A stretch of 64,000 bases of DNA from Ruegeria sp. EL01. Its GTDB lineage: Bacteria > Pseudomonadota > Alphaproteobacteria > Rhodobacterales > Rhodobacteraceae. The stretch is from positions 62,001 to 126,000 of the forward strand of contig NZ_OMPS01000014.1 of NCBI RefSeq assembly GCF_900313035.1. The letters run 5' to 3'. Below are positions 19,304-26,720 of the stretch, piece by piece; position 1 is the first letter of the stretch, and every line of letters begins with the position of its first letter. The position numbers were made by a program, and so were the translations under genes. The notes below the pieces were generated by a model that made no database searches, was not told the DNA's origin, and saw only the letters and a list, made by a program, of their open reading frames with translations.

Positions 19304-19789
19304 ATGATGACTAACAAGATTTCTGCAGCAACCCCGTTCATTGCATCGATCATTTCAGCCGCAATCCTGGTAACTGTCGCCAGCGAAGCCTTTGCTGAAA
19401 GCGATCCTGTTGAGGAGTTTTCTCTGACAGACATGCTGGACGTCACCATCAGCTTTGAGCAGGCCACGAAGATCGCGATAGAAAATGCGACCGGTCAGAT
19501 TGTTGAAATCGCGTTGGACGAGTTCGACGGTCAGACAGTTTACTACGCATCTCTGGCAAGCGAGACCAGCCTGTCCGATCTGACCATCAGCGGCGAAGAC
19601 GGCAGCATCCTGGCCACCTCCGTGCAAACGGCTGCGTCCCCTGAAATCATGGATGCCTTTCTTGAGCAGGAGTTCGAGTTCGCCATCGAGTTCGGTGAAA
19701 TGATGGGCGGTTTTGTCGAGCTCGAACTGTTGGATGCCATGTTCACCGAAGATGGTCTGGCGTGTGAGCCTGTGATCACCGAAGAGTAA
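19304..19789 (+). CDS. Periplasmic PepSY-like domain protein
   Basis: 161 aa. Residues 1-31 are a Sec signal peptide (hydrophobic core PFIASIISAAILVTVA, AEAFA-like cleavage SEAFAES). Residues about 45-110 follow the PepSY pattern: VTISFEQATKIAIENATG, then VEIALDEFDGQTVYYASL. The protein is strongly acidic. A second in-frame ATG at 19307 is an alternative start; GAGGAAAT lies upstream. PepSY proteins often accompany QseBC/OmpR-type two-component systems, as here, and may modulate or be controlled by them. Confidence 0.8.
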   Translation: MMTNKISAATPFIASIISAAILVTVASEAFAESDPVEEFSLTDMLDVTISFEQATKIAIENATGQIVEIALDEFDGQTVYYASLASETSLSDLTISGEDGSILATSVQTAASPEIMDAFLEQEFEFAIEFGEMMGGFVELELLDAMFTEDGLACEPVITEE

Positions 19790-19907
19790 TAAATCATACC
19801 GATCAGGCCGCGGTCGCCCTGCGATCTGATCACACATGATCCCCAAACGGGCGGTGGTCAGACCATCGCCCAAACCCGATAAATCCTCACATCATAGGAA
19901 TACTGAA

Positions 19908-20276
19908 ATGCGAACAATCCTAATCTGCTGCGCAGCCGCCACCGGCCTGACCGCCTGTTCAAATACGTTTGAAGAGCCCCTGCTGGTCGACGGCACCAAA
20001 AATCAAAACTATCAATCCGATTTGCAGGCTTGCCGCTCTCTGGCCGTAAACTATGGGGAAGGCGATGTGCAGTCCTCGGCGCTTGGCGGCGCGGCGATTG
20101 GAGGCGTGCTCGGTGCCATTGACAGCGAAGATGGATACCGGGCGGATGATGCGTTGGTGGGTGCTGTCGTCGGCGGTGGCCTCGGTGCCTTGGAGGGGCA
20201 TAACAAACTGGATGAAACCCGGCGGGCGATCCTGCTACGCTGTATGCAGGGACGTGGGCATCGCGCGCTTATCTAA
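19908..20276 (+). CDS. Small glycine-zipper lipoprotein
   Basis: 122 aa from the ATG at 19908. The N-terminus RTILICCAAATGLTACS carries a lipobox (LTAC), giving acylation at Cys17 or so. The middle has glycine-zipper segments (ALGGAAIGGVLGAI and ALVGAVVGGGLGAL) similar to outer-membrane lipoproteins of the 17-kDa antigen/SlyB class. It lies between the PepSY gene and the response regulator on the same strand and is probably part of the same envelope-related unit. Confidence 0.8.
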   Translation: MRTILICCAAATGLTACSNTFEEPLLVDGTKNQNYQSDLQACRSLAVNYGEGDVQSSALGGAAIGGVLGAIDSEDGYRADDALVGAVVGGGLGALEGHNKLDETRRAILLRCMQGRGHRALI

Positions 20277-20385
20277 TGAAGCGGGCCTGGTTACATTGCG
20301 ACAACTGAACGAACACCCTAAAGCGATACAGATCGCCATGTAACGTGGTTCCGCGATCACATGCGTTGGTTCGGAAGGAAATAAA

Positions 20386-21063
20386 ATGCGAATATTGCTG
20401 CTGGAAGACGATAAGGACATCGGGCAATGGACCACGCAAGGGCTGACCGCAGCAGGTCACGTTGTCGACTGGCTGCAAAGCGGTCGCGATGCGCTTTTGG
20501 CGGCAACAACCCGTGACTATGATGTTCTGGTATTTGATCGTATGACGCCGGAACTTGACGGGTTGTCCGCCCTTAAAACTCTGCGCGGAGCCAACATAAA
20601 GACCCCGTTGATCCTGCTAACAGCCCTGGGCGAGGTCGAAGATCGCGTCGAAGGGTTGGAAGCGGGCGCTGATGATTACCTGAGTAAACCCTTCGCCATG
20701 ACCGAGCTTCTTGCGCGCGTTTCTGCTCTGGGCAGACGTGGCCATTCCGAGGGCGCCGACACGTCGACCAAGCTGGCCCATGACGGGCTCGAACTCGACC
20801 TTTTGGCGCAAAAATGTAGGGTCAACGGTGAACGTGTTTTGCTTAACCCGAAAGAGTTTCGTCTGCTCGAGGTTCTGATGCGCTCAAAGGGGCGTATTCA
20901 GACTCGGGCGATGTTGCTGGACAAGGTCTGGGACATCAACTTTGAACCCTCGACCAGTGTGGTCGAGACCCATATCAGCAGATTGCGCAACAAAATTGAA
21001 CGTCCATTCGCCAAAGAGTTCATCAAGACAATTCGGGGGTCCGGATATGTTTTTGGTGATTAA
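20386..21063 (+). CDS. OmpR family two-component response regulator
   Basis: 225 aa. Receiver domain residues 1-115 with acidic pocket E7/D8/D9, phosphoacceptor D51 (VLVFDRMTPELDG) and K in LSKPFAMTE. Residues about 130-225 form the winged-helix DNA-binding domain (LNPKEFRLLEVLMRSKGRIQ read in parts, SVVETHISRLRNKIE). Closest in pattern to QseB/PmrA/TctD. The unusual Arg after the phosphoacceptor (FDRMTP rather than LDLMLP) is conservative. It overlaps the kinase gene by 17 bp, so the pair is translationally coupled. Confidence 0.93.
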   Translation: MRILLLEDDKDIGQWTTQGLTAAGHVVDWLQSGRDALLAATTRDYDVLVFDRMTPELDGLSALKTLRGANIKTPLILLTALGEVEDRVEGLEAGADDYLSKPFAMTELLARVSALGRRGHSEGADTSTKLAHDGLELDLLAQKCRVNGERVLLNPKEFRLLEVLMRSKGRIQTRAMLLDKVWDINFEPSTSVVETHISRLRNKIERPFAKEFIKTIRGSGYVFGD

Positions 21064-22483
21064 ACGCATATTTCGAATGAGCGCGTTGCGTCAGGCGGTT
21101 GTGCTATCACTCTCATTTCTCGTTTTGCTGAGCGCCGGTGGTGTACTTTTGAACCGCTACCTAACGCGAGAACTTCAGACTGAAATCGATGACGAACTCA
21201 GACGGGAGTTTGCAACAATCAGCCGGAGTTTGCGTGCGCAGGGCCAGGTGCCCGAAGGATTTGGTCAGACTGATCTACTTTCGGCGATAGAGATGTCGCG
21301 GGCCTTTTTGCACGAAGATGGCACTGTTAGCGGATCGGTGAAGGCGGATGTGTTTAAAACAAACGGTTTGAAAACCCTACAGGATGCAGATCTGTTTTCC
21401 GAACAGACCCAGCGCGAATTTTTTGCTGCGATCGAGGCTGAACTTGCCGGCTTTGAGAGTGATGATGACACGAGCACCGAGTTGTTCGTCGGAGGTGAGT
21501 TTGATCCCGTCTGGCGGATATTTGTTGGCCCGGCATTGGATGGAAGGCTTGTGGTTTTTGCCCCGACCATTGGCGGGTTGGGCACTGAACTGTCCGCTGT
21601 CATTTCAATCGCGGTTATCCTTTTGTCGATCCCAACGCTGGCGGTGGGCGTTATCTTTGGCCTACGAGCGCAGGCGAGGCTGGACCGGATCGGGAAAGGC
21701 TATGAACGGATTGCCGACGGTGACCTGAGTGTCAGACTGGCTCCGACCGTCGTTGTCGATGATCTGGACCGCTTGACCCAGCGGATTGACGACGCGACCG
21801 CGAAATTGCAAACCTCCTTGCGGCAGATGTCAGAATTTTCCTCGAACATCGCCCATGATCTGCGCACACCGCTGACAAGGTTACGCGTCCATCTGGATCA
21901 GGCCGAAGCTGAAGAGACTCTGAGCGATCATGAACTGTCATCCATCGAACAGGTGGACAGCATCATATCGGTCTTTGACTCGATCCAACGCATCGCACGT
22001 CTGCGGACCGGGGAACGCCGGGCTAAGTTCCAGCCCGTAAATCTGGGAGCGCTGGTGAACCACGCAGCCGAGATTTACGAGGCCGTGGCTGAGGATGAGG
22101 GGCGCGTATTGGTCTGCAGGCTAGATAACCCCGCGACGATAAGTGGTGATCAAGGACTTCTGACACAATTGCTTGCCAATCTGATTGAAAATGCGATCAA
22201 ACATACCGATCAGGGCGCGACCATAACCATTGCCGTCAAGGATCGGATCCTGAGTGTCTGTGATAATGGCCCCGGAATACCGACGAAGGAACGGCCCAAG
22301 GTTTTGGAACCGCTTTATCGCCTGGAAACTAGCCGCGGCACCCCCGGTGCCGGGATTGGGCTGGCGATGGTCAAAGCCATTGCTGATTTGCATGAGGCGG
22401 AAATTGCTTTGAGCGAGGGAGAACACCACATCGGGCTCAAAGTTGCTCTTCAATTTGGTGATATTGCCAGCGAGGCCAAGTAG
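21047..22483 (+). CDS. Sensor histidine kinase, partner of the upstream response regulator
   Basis: 478 aa from the ATG at 21047, inside the end of the regulator gene. An N-terminal membrane segment (QAVVLSLSFLVLLSAGGVLL, 20 residues) and a second at about residues 180-200 bracket a periplasmic sensor region of about 140 residues. HAMP follows, then HisKA with the phosphorylated histidine in SNIAHDLRTPLTRLR, and HATPase with N box (LIENAIKHT) and G boxes (DNGPGIP, GAGIGLAMVKAI). Stimulus unknown; the preceding PepSY protein and lipoprotein suggest an envelope or metal signal. Confidence 0.92.
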   Translation: MFLVIKRIFRMSALRQAVVLSLSFLVLLSAGGVLLNRYLTRELQTEIDDELRREFATISRSLRAQGQVPEGFGQTDLLSAIEMSRAFLHEDGTVSGSVKADVFKTNGLKTLQDADLFSEQTQREFFAAIEAELAGFESDDDTSTELFVGGEFDPVWRIFVGPALDGRLVVFAPTIGGLGTELSAVISIAVILLSIPTLAVGVIFGLRAQARLDRIGKGYERIADGDLSVRLAPTVVVDDLDRLTQRIDDATAKLQTSLRQMSEFSSNIAHDLRTPLTRLRVHLDQAEAEETLSDHELSSIEQVDSIISVFDSIQRIARLRTGERRAKFQPVNLGALVNHAAEIYEAVAEDEGRVLVCRLDNPATISGDQGLLTQLLANLIENAIKHTDQGATITIAVKDRILSVCDNGPGIPTKERPKVLEPLYRLETSRGTPGAGIGLAMVKAIADLHEAEIALSEGEHHIGLKVALQFGDIASEAK

Positions 22484-22750
22484 TGCAGATAGAGGAATAT
22501 AGCGTACAAAACCATATCCTTAAGGAAGTGACAGCCGTTCGGAAGACCATGCTAAAACCTGCTCGCGATTGACCTGCAGGCATCAAGCGCTTTCTTCAAC
22601 TGCTGCCCAAGTTTGCGACGCTTCAAATCGACAAATCAAACCGACTCACGACAGATCTGTCAGGTTCTATCTTGCGCGCCAATTGCTAAAAAGGATGCAA
22701 CGTTGCGCCAATTTGTGCAGACTGTCCATGAAATCAAAGGGAGAGTGCGC

Positions 22751-23044
22751 ATGTGCCAAGTATTTGCCGGTCAAGACCCGGAACGTTATGCAAGTGCCAC
22801 ACGCCGCATTCGTATCAATGGCCAAAGCACCAGTATCAGACTCGAAAACGCTTTTTGGCAGGTTATCGATACGATCGCAGACAACGATGGCATGACGACA
22901 CCGATTTTCATCTCGAAACTACACTCTGAGGTTCTGGAGCTTCGGGGGGAGCCCGTTAATTTCACATCACTTTTGCGCTGCGCTTGTTTGAAGTTTATGG
23001 AAATCTCCACCCTTGATGATCAAACTGCTGTAGCGGCTGAATAG
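22751..23044 (+). CDS. Ribbon-helix-helix domain protein
   Basis: 97 aa from the ATG at 22751 (GGGAGAG upstream). Residues about 17-85 match the ribbon-helix-helix-like domain common in alphaproteobacteria: TRRIRINGQSTSIRLENAFW, then VIDTIADNDGMTTPIFISKL. The N-terminus MCQVFAGQDPERYAS is also characteristic. Often annotated as an aryl-sulfate sulfotransferase-related or transcriptional regulator; a DNA-binding role is plausible but not shown. Confidence 0.75.
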   Translation: MCQVFAGQDPERYASATRRIRINGQSTSIRLENAFWQVIDTIADNDGMTTPIFISKLHSEVLELRGEPVNFTSLLRCACLKFMEISTLDDQTAVAAE

Positions 23045-23074
23045 CCGCCTGTATTTTGCAAAGAATTTCTGAAG

Positions 23075-23140
23075 GGTAGTAAGCCTATACTACCTGCCCA
23101 ACAGAGCTTGGTCTGTAAACTGCTTCTGTCAGAACAGAAG
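23075..23140 (+). promoter_or_regulatory. Promoter region of the VOC-GMC operon: two inverted repeats and possible sigma-54 site
   Basis: GGTAGTA-N6-TACTACC (23075-23094) and CTTCTGT-CAGA-ACAGAAG (23123-23140) are perfect 7-bp inverted repeats. Between them TTGGTCTGTAAACTGCTT (from 23108) has GG and GC at the exact 12-bp offset of a -24/-12 promoter, although the -24 box lacks the usual CAC. The sigma-54 assignment is tentative; the repeats are plain. Confidence 0.4.
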
Positions 23141-23154
23141 GGGGGGAGCAGGCT

Positions 23155-23550
23155 TTGGCGAAAGCAATACACTCGATGATACGTGTTTTGGACGAGGCAC
23201 GATCAGTCAGATTCTACGACAAAGCGTTCGGACTTAAGATCTCCGATCGCCTTGATTTCGAAAATTTCACACTTGTCTATCTCAGCAACCCTGAAAGCGG
23301 CTTTGAGCTGGAGCTGACCATCAACAAGGGCCAGACCGAAGCCTATGAGCTGGGAAATGGCTACGGCCATTTTGCCGTGTCGGTTGACAACCTTGACGAA
23401 GAACATGCGCGGTTTGAACGCGAAGGGCTGTCTCCACGCAAGCTTGTCGCCTTTGCGCCGGATGGTAAACTTGTCGGCCGTTTTTTCTTTGTGGCCGACC
23501 CGGACGGCTACGAGATCGAAGTTCTCGAACGGTCCGGGCGCTTTCAGTAA
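23155..23550 (+). CDS. VOC/glyoxalase I-like protein
   Basis: 131 aa from a TTG start at 23155 behind a GGGGGGAG ribosome-binding site. The sequence AIHSMIRVLDEARSVRFYDK then FGLKISDRLDF matches lactoylglutathione lyase (GloA): a metal-binding His at residue 6 and Glu near the C-terminus (YEIEVLER). Located 18 bp upstream of the Tat-subunit gene. It could detoxify an aldehyde produced by the dehydrogenase, or be a GloA relative of other function. Confidence 0.82.
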   Translation: MAKAIHSMIRVLDEARSVRFYDKAFGLKISDRLDFENFTLVYLSNPESGFELELTINKGQTEAYELGNGYGHFAVSVDNLDEEHARFEREGLSPRKLVAFAPDGKLVGRFFFVADPDGYEIEVLERSGRFQ

Positions 23551-23568
23551 CATCCAACGGAGGAATAA

Positions 23569-24093
23569 ATGGAGAGCTTAAAAAGCCAAAAAGGGCTGAC
23601 ACGACGTCAACTTTTATCAAATGCGACAGCAATAGGCGCGTCCTTCGTTGTCGGCACGACATTCATTGCAGCGCCCAACGCAGCGTGGGCCGTTGAAACA
23701 TCCGTTCTCAAACCCGAGACATATGCCACGCTCGTACAGATGGCACGCGATATCTATCCCCACGACAAGGTCGGTGATGAGTTCTATGTGATTGCCGTCA
23801 AGGGATACGATACAGAAGACTCGTCGGCCGCCATCGAAGCCGGAATAGACGCCCTGAATGCGGCTGCCCAAGGCAGAGGATTTGACAGCTATTTGGGCAC
23901 AGGCTGGGAACGAGATCGCGTCGACATCCTGCGAAGCATGGAAGATAGCCCGTTTTTTCAGACAGTTCGCGGTGGCCTTGTCACCGGACTTTATAACCAA
24001 AAGGCCGTATGGCCGATTTTTGGATATGAAGGATCTTCCTTCGAGTTCGGTGGCTACATCGACCGGGGTTTCAACGACATCAACTGGCTTTAA
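23569..24093 (+). CDS. Tat-exported small subunit of a GMC dehydrogenase (gluconate 2-dehydrogenase subunit 3-like)
   Basis: 174 aa. The N-terminus has a twin-arginine signal (LTRRQLLSNATAIGASFVVG, 20 residues). The mature region with YATLVQMARDIYPHD resembles the small subunit (subunit 3 type) of membrane-associated FAD-dependent gluconate/sorbitol dehydrogenases, which exports the folded flavoprotein with it. The gene directly precedes the GMC oxidoreductase (15-bp gap) with GGAGG before its ATG. Together they predict a periplasmic dehydrogenase feeding electrons to the respiratory chain. Confidence 0.8.
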   Translation: MESLKSQKGLTRRQLLSNATAIGASFVVGTTFIAAPNAAWAVETSVLKPETYATLVQMARDIYPHDKVGDEFYVIAVKGYDTEDSSAAIEAGIDALNAAAQGRGFDSYLGTGWERDRVDILRSMEDSPFFQTVRGGLVTGLYNQKAVWPIFGYEGSSFEFGGYIDRGFNDINWL

Positions 24094-24108
24094 GGGAGAG
24101 ATGGCACC

Positions 24109-25680
24109 ATGACGGCACCTATTGATCTCACTGACGACAGCGTTGTTGTCGTAATAGGAACAGGCGCGGGCGGGGGCGTTCTTGCCAACGAATTAGCGCA
24201 GAAGGGCATCAGCGTAGTGGCGCTGGAGGCTGGCGGTCGATACCTGCCAGAGGATTATGTCAACGATGAATGGGCAAGCTTTGGACAGCTGGCCTGGGTT
24301 GACCCGCGCACCACATCAGGCGATTGGCGCGTGGCCAAGGATTTCTCTGGATTGCCCGCCTGGATCGTAAAAGCGGTTGGCGGCACAACCACACACTGGG
24401 CCGGGGCATCCCTGCGGTTCCAAGACCACGAATGGAAAGCCGCGACCAATTATGGCACTGTTCAGGGTGCCAACCTTCTTGATTGGCCCATCGATCCACG
24501 CGAAATGGACGATTATTACACAAAAGCGGAAAACAAGCTGGGGGTGACTCGCACCGGCGACCGCGCTGGCCTGCCCGGGAACAACAACTATCTCGTATTC
24601 GAAAAAGGCGCCAAGGCGCTTGGGTATGAGGAGGTTCATACTGGCCGTATGGCAATCAATTCAGCCGAAACCGAAGATCGATTGGCTTGCCAACAAACAG
24701 GATTTTGTTTTCAGGGATGTAAATGGGGTGCCAAATGGTCCGCAGCGTACACCGATATCCCCGCGGGCGAAGCGACTGGCAATCTTGAAGTGCGCGAGAA
24801 CTCTCATGTCGCGCGCATCCTGCACAATGACGAAGGCAAAGTTACCGGAGTCGAATATTTCGACCAGGACGGCAACCTTCAGATGCAGCAAGCCCGAGTA
24901 GTCTGCGTCGCAGGCAACTCGTTCGAAAGCCCAAGAATGCTTTTGAATTCAGCTTCTTCGATGTTTCCGGACGGTCTGGCCAACAGTTCCGGTCAGGTTG
25001 GTCGAAACTATATGCGCCATATGACTGGCTCGGTCTATGCTGTCTTCGATCAGCCCGTGAAAATGTGGCGCGGAACCACCATGGCGGGGATCATTCAAGA
25101 TGAATCACGCCATGACCCAAGTCGCGGTTTTGTTGGCGGGTACGAGCTTGAAACCCTGGCGCTCGGGTTGCCCTTCATGGCAGCTTTCCTGGATCCGGGG
25201 GCATGGGGACGCGAGTTCACATCGGCCTTGGATTCGTATGAAAACATGGCCGGTATGTGGATTGTAGGCGAAGACATGCCGCAGGAAACCAACCGCATCA
25301 CGCTCAACCATGAGGTTATTGACCAGCACGGGCTGCCCGTGGTCAATGTGCATTTCGACGATCACCCCAATGATATCGCAATGCGAAACCACGCATATGC
25401 ACAAGGGGCCGCGGTCTACGAAGCGGTTGGCGCGACACGGGTTTTCCCAACACCTCCCTACCCCTCGACACATAACCTCGGGACAAATCGCATGTCCGAA
25501 AACCCACGGGATGGTGTTGTCAACAAGTGGGGTCAAACCCACGATATTGCGAACCTCTACATCTCAGACGGATCGCAATTTACAACCGGTGCAGCCGAGA
25601 ACCCGACATTAACAATCGTGGCACTCGCAATCCGTCAAGCCGATCACCTGGCCGAACAAATGTCAGCAGGTAATCTTTGA
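24109..25680 (+). CDS. GMC family dehydrogenase, large subunit
   Basis: 523 aa with no signal of its own. An FAD motif VVVIGTGAGGGVLANELAQK begins at about residue 13, and the C-terminal GMC region contains PSTHNLGTNRMSENP and SDGSQFTTGAAENPTLTIVA, with the catalytic His in the first. A CQQTGFCFQGC motif (residues about 190-205) is typical of the periplasmic gluconate/alcohol dehydrogenase subgroup. It is probably carried to the periplasm by the Tat-tagged small subunit. It sits next to the monooxygenase regulator mimR, so oxidation of an alcohol made by the monooxygenase is conceivable but unproven. Confidence 0.9.
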   Translation: MTAPIDLTDDSVVVVIGTGAGGGVLANELAQKGISVVALEAGGRYLPEDYVNDEWASFGQLAWVDPRTTSGDWRVAKDFSGLPAWIVKAVGGTTTHWAGASLRFQDHEWKAATNYGTVQGANLLDWPIDPREMDDYYTKAENKLGVTRTGDRAGLPGNNNYLVFEKGAKALGYEEVHTGRMAINSAETEDRLACQQTGFCFQGCKWGAKWSAAYTDIPAGEATGNLEVRENSHVARILHNDEGKVTGVEYFDQDGNLQMQQARVVCVAGNSFESPRMLLNSASSMFPDGLANSSGQVGRNYMRHMTGSVYAVFDQPVKMWRGTTMAGIIQDESRHDPSRGFVGGYELETLALGLPFMAAFLDPGAWGREFTSALDSYENMAGMWIVGEDMPQETNRITLNHEVIDQHGLPVVNVHFDDHPNDIAMRNHAYAQGAAVYEAVGATRVFPTPPYPSTHNLGTNRMSENPRDGVVNKWGQTHDIANLYISDGSQFTTGAAENPTLTIVALAIRQADHLAEQMSAGNL

Positions 25681-25690
25681 AACGCAGGCT

Positions 25691-25717
25691 GCTGTGCCCG
25701 GGCAAACCGGGCACAGC
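25691..25717 (+). terminator. Hairpin after the GMC dehydrogenase gene
   Basis: GCTGTGCCCGG-GCAAA-CCGGGCACAGC is a perfect 11-bp stem starting 10 bp after the stop codon. No long T-run follows, so it may terminate weakly or protect the mRNA 3' end. Confidence 0.6.
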
Positions 25718-26169
25718 AATTCTTACCAGATGCAAATGCTAGGTCGCGCTCCTTAACAATCTGACCAGATGACTGCGACGACTATCATGGCGAAAGCCTT
25801 TGGAACCGGTTTTGCGTGGCCAGCATCTTGCGTGAAAAAGCGCATTGCTCCGCTGTTTTCGATGGCGGATCACGGAGTGGAGTTTAGACGCAGAAACATC
25901 AAGACATCGCATTGGCACCTTAAAAAAATAGCACAATTCCGCTGAAACCCGTTTTTGAAGGCCAAACGGCGCCAAAGTCCATATTTTTAAGGGCTTTTCC
26001 TTGATGTATTGGGCGCTCGGACTAGACTCTGAGGGCTGCAATTGCTAGTTTTACATGCATAATAAAAAGCCAGAATGACGCGCCGACAAAAGTAACCCTT
26101 AGTATCACGGTTGTTGCGACGCCGCTTTTTTTGGCGCACCGAACAAACAGGGAACTGTGAGACTAGGCA
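25718..26169. other. Intergenic region, no gene recognised
   Basis: 452 bp, more AT-rich near 25920-26060. No frame has convincing coding features. It probably contains the promoter for the following hypothetical gene. Confidence 0.5.
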
Positions 26170-26652
26170 ATGGTTGATATCTTCTCGAAAAAAGACGGGC
26201 CGCGCCGTGAAGACCAAGACGCACGACGCCTTCTGCAGGGAAATGGCGCAACAATTCGCCGCCTCGCAGACCAAATTAGCAATGGTGCATATTCGCGTTC
26301 ACGCGCGGCCATGGCCGATGCAAAAAAAGAACCCACACCAGACGGCCTGAACATCCATGTATATGGCGGACCGTCGGCCCCTTCGGAACCAAATCCCGTC
26401 GTTCGGATCAGCACGAATGAACGTGTTTTCGTGATGGATGCGAATTCAGGAAAACAAATGGAGTTCCTTGGGCAATTGTGTGTGAAAGACGGCGTCAAGT
26501 ATTTCGCGCTGGCGACGAAGGAAAACGGATTCATTTCACCGCCCCCCGAGGAAATCACTGACATCCTGAGCGATCTGAACAATGTCGTAATCGACTCCGA
26601 TGAGATAAAGGAAAAACTCGCCGACGTCATAACACGTCGCCTCGAACTTTGA
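26170..26652 (+). CDS. Conserved hypothetical protein beside mimR
   Basis: 160 aa, not assigned to a known function. The N-terminal 60 residues are basic and helical (GPRREDQDARRLLQGNGATI), followed by a proline-rich linker (KKEPTPDGLNIHVYGGPSAP) and a C-terminal domain with mixed strands and an acidic helix (ITDILSDLNNVVIDSDEIKE). No signal peptide or membrane segment. It lies 68 bp upstream of mimR on the same strand and may be co-transcribed. Confidence 0.65.
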   Translation: MVDIFSKKDGPRREDQDARRLLQGNGATIRRLADQISNGAYSRSRAAMADAKKEPTPDGLNIHVYGGPSAPSEPNPVVRISTNERVFVMDANSGKQMEFLGQLCVKDGVKYFALATKENGFISPPPEEITDILSDLNNVVIDSDEIKEKLADVITRRLEL

Positions 26653-26720
26653 GGCCGTCGCGGAAGTAGCCGTTTTTTGAGCCGCATCACAATTTGAAGT
26701 GGCGTCAGTGAAAGAAAAAC

